The notes under the pieces are model-generated. The model was given only the letters and a program-made list of their open reading frames with translations, searched no databases and had not been told where the DNA came from. A stretch of 64,000 nt of DNA, from the NCBI RefSeq assembly GCF_020497125.1, contig NC_059072.1, positions 57,074,697 to 57,138,696 of the forward strand, read 5' to 3'. A program made the translations under genes and the position numbers. Below are positions 59,816 to 64,000 of this stretch, piece by piece (the first letter of the stretch is position 1; the number at the start of each line of letters is the position of its first letter). The stretch is from Mauremys mutica. Taxonomy: Eukaryota > Chordata > Testudines > Geoemydidae.

Positions 59816-60645
59816 AATAACATGTGGTGCTTTTGAATGTTTTGCAAACTGTAGAAAATCTTTAGAAGCACTGGGATTGAGATTTGAATTTGCAATGGAA
59901 CATGGGATATTTTGCTTGTTTGGGGAAATTATAATGAAAGTATCACACAGTTCTAGTTTGTAGTCCACTCCTTTGCACTGGAGTATAAATGGCCAATATT
60001 TGCACAAAAATTCCCCTTATGACTTGAGAAAATTGAGCTGCTCCTGTAGCTCTCTGGAAGGTGAACTGTAGAAAAGTACCTGCATTTGAATTTTAAATGC
60101 TTCATACTGATATATAATTAGGCACTCTTGATAGCAATGTGTTAGATACTAGAATGTTAAAAATGGACAATACTGGTGCCCTCTGAGGCATGTAGATGAT
60201 ACACGGCCTAGTGGGCAGGGCTGCTGCTGCTCCCTGCCCAGGCTCAGCTTCTGGGGACAGGAGCTGACTCTGATCATGCCAGTGGAGGGGGGGAGGGCAA
60301 GCAGTGGGGGCTCCAACATGCTCAGCTGCTGTCCCAGAAGCCAAGCCCAGGCAGGAGGCAGCCCACTGCCACCAGAGCCAGGCACTCTCCCAGGCAGCTG
60401 CTGTGCTGCACCAGGCAGCATCTGGGAGTGGCTCCGGGGCCTGGCTGCTAGGGAGAGCAGCCAAACATGCCAGGGGGAGCCAGCGCAGCAGGAGGACAGA
60501 GCCCCACCACAGTTAATGTGCGGTGAGGTGGGGAGGGGATGGGGAGATTGCAGGGGTGGGGCAGGGAGGAGTCATGTGGGGAGGCCACATAGGGAGGTAA
60601 TGTGTCCTCCTCTTGGCGGGGGCACCAATCATGTATGCACACCTA

Positions 60646-60835
60646 GGGGGAGGGATAGCTCAGTGGTTTCAGCCTTAGCTTGCTAAACCCAGGGTTGTGA
60701 GCTCAGTCTTTGAGGGGGCCACTTAGGGATCTGGGGCAAAATCAGTACTTGGTCCTGCTAGTGAAGGCAGGAGGCTGGACTCAATGACCTTCCAGGGACC
60801 CTTCCAGTTCGATGAGATAGGTATGTCTCCATATA
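60646..60835 (+). mobile_element. tRNA-derived SINE, second copy
   Basis: The head AGGGATAGCTCAGTGGTTTC and a B-box-like GGTTGTGAGCTCAGTC are followed by AGGGATCTGGGGCAAAATC and a CR1-like tail (GGAGGCTGGACTCAATGACC). It is more diverged in the tail than the copy at 5860 and ends in GATGAGATAGGTATG instead of ATTCTATG units. Confidence 0.85.
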
Positions 60836-62360
60836 CATATACTATTGCAAAAAATAATGTTTTTGTTGGTTCGTTAAACCCCAGTTATGTGCTTGACCCT
60901 GTAACGGCTATAACTGTTAGTTCATAATCATGTAAAAGCTTGTCTGTGTGAAATATTTACACTGAATCCTTAATTCAGTTTTTCTTACAAACTTTAGACT
61001 AGGTTCACATGAATGTTGTAGAAATGGTTGTGAACCATGCAAATGAACATGGGCACTCTTCCTCTGCCCAACCACTCATTTGCCAGAATTCCCCCAGCCT
61101 GCAACTCCCCAACATCTGGATCCTTCAACAGTCCATTCCTAAGGTGGCCTGGCCACCTTAATTCTGGTATTGCCTGACTTTTCAGTGCTTGACTTTGCTA
61201 CCTTAATAGTTGTTTCAGGTATTTTTGGGCTGTAGTTATATTCTGTATGTAAGGGGTCAATGGTATCTGAAATAATTTGTATAGTTATACTAATATACAT
61301 ATGTCCAGAAAGTAACACATTCTTTTAGAAATCTTTACATTTTGGTATAGCTCTTCTATACAACATTTAACACAGATTGTCGATGTGAATAGTAATGGCA
61401 CTTCAGAAGTGGGTATTAAAAATGATCTTTTGTTTTGACATGTACCATGACAGCCACGGTGCTGAAGAATAGTCACTGTTTCCAAGTAATCTTCCACCGG
61501 CATACTCTGCAGTAGCATTTAAGAGCTGTGCCAGTTCCATATGCAGGGAAAATAATTTCTTCATAATGCACAAAAATGCAGTTTCTAGGGTTTTTTGTTA
61601 AACAAATCTTGTTTACACCTTTCTGTGTGGCTCAGCAGAATCAGGCTGGCTGTAAATTAGATTAACTCTGGAAGAATTTGTTGTTAAAATGGGGACCTAA
61701 AAGTATGAGCTACTGTACAGATCTATGAGTGTTCACTTAGGGTTCCCTGGCTTTGTAGGTGATTCAGGACTTCTATACGGTTTCTTGGCCACTCTTCACA
61801 TTTATTGAGCACATTCAAAGACAGGCACCACTTAGGTAATTTATAATTGTATTTGGCAAGTGAGGGTATTTAGAAATACACTTATAGCAGACTCAATAGT
61901 GCCTTGAAGCTCCACCATGATGGATCTTTCCTGGAAAAAAGTGCTGCAAAGCTGTCAATACCGGCTTGTAAACTGTAGAGCTTGAAATGGGAAAACATGT
62001 TTTTTTTCCCTGTCAGAATGACACAAGTCCTCAGCTGAAGCCCTTGCGTGGCCTATCCATCTGGCTGAAGTGCGAAATAAGAGACTGATTTTTCTCAAAC
62101 TGTACAGTCAGAAGCCTAGAGGAGCCACAAGACTGACAAACAACACTGTCTGTTTCATTTTAAGTGAGCTGTTGGAAAACTTTTGCTAAACTACATCTCT
62201 ATTTAGCAAATGCATCTTAAGATATTATAAAACCCATTGGTCCATAGTCTCAGCTGGCGTACTTTAAGGTTGCTGGGACCTGGCCCATTTACAACAGCTA
62301 GCCAGTTTGTAGATTATGCATTTACTAGAAAGAATTGCTTTGTTAAAAATTATATACAAT

Positions 62361-62454
62361 GGCTGAGATTTTTTTCAATGTTATCCAACAGATTTAGACA
62401 CAATATACACATTCATTTTAATGTGCATCTAAATCCCCTTTGAAAATCTCAGCC
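62361..62454. repeat. 94-bp palindromic MITE
   Basis: GGCTGAGATTTTTTTCAA is inverse to TTTGAAAATCTCAGCC, and GATTTAGACACA to TGTGCATCTAAATC in the interior. Non-coding. Confidence 0.75.
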
Positions 62455-63605
62455 TAAGTGCCTATCTTTAGAATCATAATATAAAAGTGTCATGAGATCT
62501 TGTAATCTTTCAAAATCAAAGTTACTCACCTGCAACAGCCAAAATGGAGATGTTTGAGGCTTCCGAGACACTAATAGGAGAGGGAGATGCTTCTGAATGC
62601 AGGATTTAGCCTCATTAGCAAGTTGGCTTTATTATATTTCTGTTAGAGAGACACAGTAGTTTAAAACTTTCTTAATCGGTTGAGCAGTCCCAGAGGGCCA
62701 TATCAGTCTATAGGAGGTCTTTTAATGATGGGACAGCATTTTCAATATAAGTATCTGTTTGCTAACAGCTATTATTATAATAGTCACTCTGTCTGCATTT
62801 AAACATGAATGTAGATAAATAGACCTATTTGGATTTTAAAATTTCATTACCAGTGAAATGGATAAAACAGTACCAGCTCGATGGCCACAATGAATAGCTG
62901 AAGTCCTGTCAAATGAGTGCCCCTCGAGGTCATAGCATCTTACAGAGCGAGTTTCTGGGTCTTATAAATTCTAAAGGCAATGAATTCATTGGTCATCAGT
63001 ACAGATGAAAGGGGGCTTATTTAAGAAAACCAAAATGCACACAACTATTTAGAAGTTGGAACTATCTGACTTGTCCCACAGGAGATGAGTTTTTGCCCCA
63101 ATATTTGAAAATGAGAATTAAGGCCCCTCTAATGGAAAAGGATAATGACTATTGTAAATCCAAGACCGGCCCTCTTATGTTTATGTGTGTATTAATGTTT
63201 AAACTCAATCGCATGAAAACAGAAGTCTGCCTAAGTGGAGCAATTACCTGGACTGAAGGAATTGAAAAAACACTGAGTGAACCTGACACTTTTCCAGACT
63301 ATAACCGCCTAGGAACCTTCCGCTTCAAGAGTCATGTGCCTTGATTTTCACCACAGAGGCCAATGGAAACACAGACTGAGTTTAAACTCTATGACAATAA
63401 GGAAATAAAATCCAAACCCAGAAACTGACATAGCCAAACTTCATATTAAAGCACCAGGAAACCAGCCTTTCCATAGCCACAGTACATATAAATCTAGTGA
63501 ATGCAGCAGATTTTAAAGATTCCGAGGTTGGCTATTTATCCAGGATACAATGCTGTTGAACCTATGGAGACTATGCAGCAAGCCCTCCTTCACCAACCCT
63601 ACTGA

Positions 63606-63788
63606 GGGCTTGTCTACACATAAACCACTACAGCGGCACAGTGGCACCACTGCTGCTGTGCCACTACAGCACAGGGGTTCTCCCATCAGCATAGGTAATC
63701 CACCTTCCTGAGGGGCAATAGCTAGGACAACAGGAGAATTCTGAGCTATGTAGTTATATTGACCTCATTTCCTAGTGTAGACCAGGCC
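63606..63788. mobile_element. Harbinger-type MITE
   Basis: The outer 14 bp are GGGCTTGTCTACAC and, inverted, GGCCTGGTCTACAC, nearly the same as the left end of the autonomous Harbinger at 19956. The flanks are TGA and TTA, a near match for a 3-bp TWA target site. The 183-bp interior is GC-rich near the left, with CTACAGCGGCACAGTGG against GCTGTGCCACTACAGC. Confidence 0.8.
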
Positions 63789-64000
63789 TTAGTGCTGGCT
63801 TCTGTGTTGTTACCCAATGGCCTGTGAACCTTTCCAGGGTATTTTGTGGAAAGAGTCCCTCCTTTCCAGTGTCTTGGGAAGGCCACTGTCCTCAAATTCT
63901 GCATGGTCTCCCATTATACCAGTGTTGCTAGAGTTTCATGAATTTGACTAAAGACAAACATTATGTGCTGTGTATTTTTCATCCAGTTCCAGTTATATTT

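Larger units (their letters stand above)
45861..64000. other. Region downstream of TMEM117, no gene recognised
   Basis: No frame in this 18 kb looks like host protein on either strand. Long frames at 55112-55789 and 56102-56746 are low-complexity artefacts of the G-rich repeats. Stretches with nothing assignable: 45861-46275, 46320-50140, 51345-54477, 56760-58590, 58735-59700, 59820-60640 (GC-rich 60170-60640, probably unclassified repeat), 60845-62355, 62460-63600 and 63795-64000. Confidence 0.7.

Noticed and set aside
60650..60725. tRNA gene
   Set aside because: Same reason as at 5877: a SINE head with a repeat tail.
1..64000. CRISPR arrays, operons, riboswitches or other prokaryotic features
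   Set aside because: The window is vertebrate nuclear DNA. The regular repeats seen are microsatellites, minisatellites and transposons; no spacer-repeat array exists.

Overview
This is a vertebrate, gene-poor, repeat-rich nuclear window, most likely from a cryptodiran turtle. Three things point to turtle: several CR1 retrotransposons with typical ATTCTATG-repeat 3' ends, two tRNA-derived SINEs that look like the turtle Cry/polIII SINE family with CR1-like tails, and dense families of palindromic hAT-like and Harbinger-like MITEs. Species assignment comes from pattern recognition; no search was run.

The only host gene I can support is the 3' end of TMEM117 on the + strand. Its penultimate coding exon is at 33379-33508 and its last coding exon plus stop at 44160-44800, joined by a 10.65 kb phase-1 intron. 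Everything before 33379 reads as part of the preceding intron (over 33 kb here). Everything after the 3' UTR (about 45.9 kb onward) looks intergenic.

Layout. 1-5.6 kb: intron with a small MITE (557-629), an 865-bp hAT-type element with a perfect 8-bp target duplication (2027-2891), a second GC-rich element (about 3508-3880) and a fully palindromic hAT-type element (3892-4223). 5.6-8.9 kb: a degraded CR1 split by a Cry-like SINE, then an older LINE 3' end. 10.6-11.5 kb: nested small repeats. 13.3-15.4 kb: a degenerate LINE of another clade. 16.1-18.1 kb: a truncated LTR, a foldback MITE, and a CR1 with a snap-back 5' end inserted in that MITE. 18.6-18.9 kb: a MIR-like SINE with a duplicated head. 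19.3-28.1 kb: the most structured region, where an older + strand CR1 is split first by a 4.2-kb Harbinger transposon (transposase ORF uninterrupted, Myb-like partner frameshifted) and again by a - strand CR1. 28.8-29.65 kb: the 3' end of a Penelope-like element with a GIY-YIG domain. 31.2-33.2 kb: an old - strand CR1 ending just upstream of the TMEM117 exon.

34.7-42.2 kb (intron): another hAT element, nested MITEs, and a 57-bp CR1 tail inserted in an older CR1-type tail. 50-64 kb (downstream): ancient repeat fragments, a 5'-truncated retroelement with a 13-bp target duplication inside a larger repeat, G-rich degenerate minisatellites (55.1-56.65 kb), a second tRNA-type SINE and a Harbinger MITE whose ends match the autonomous Harbinger.

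No wholly new biological system is evident. The best leads are the nested Harbinger/CR1 stack, the antisense ORF inside the Harbinger Myb intron, the palindromic hAT element and the CR1 snap-back junction.
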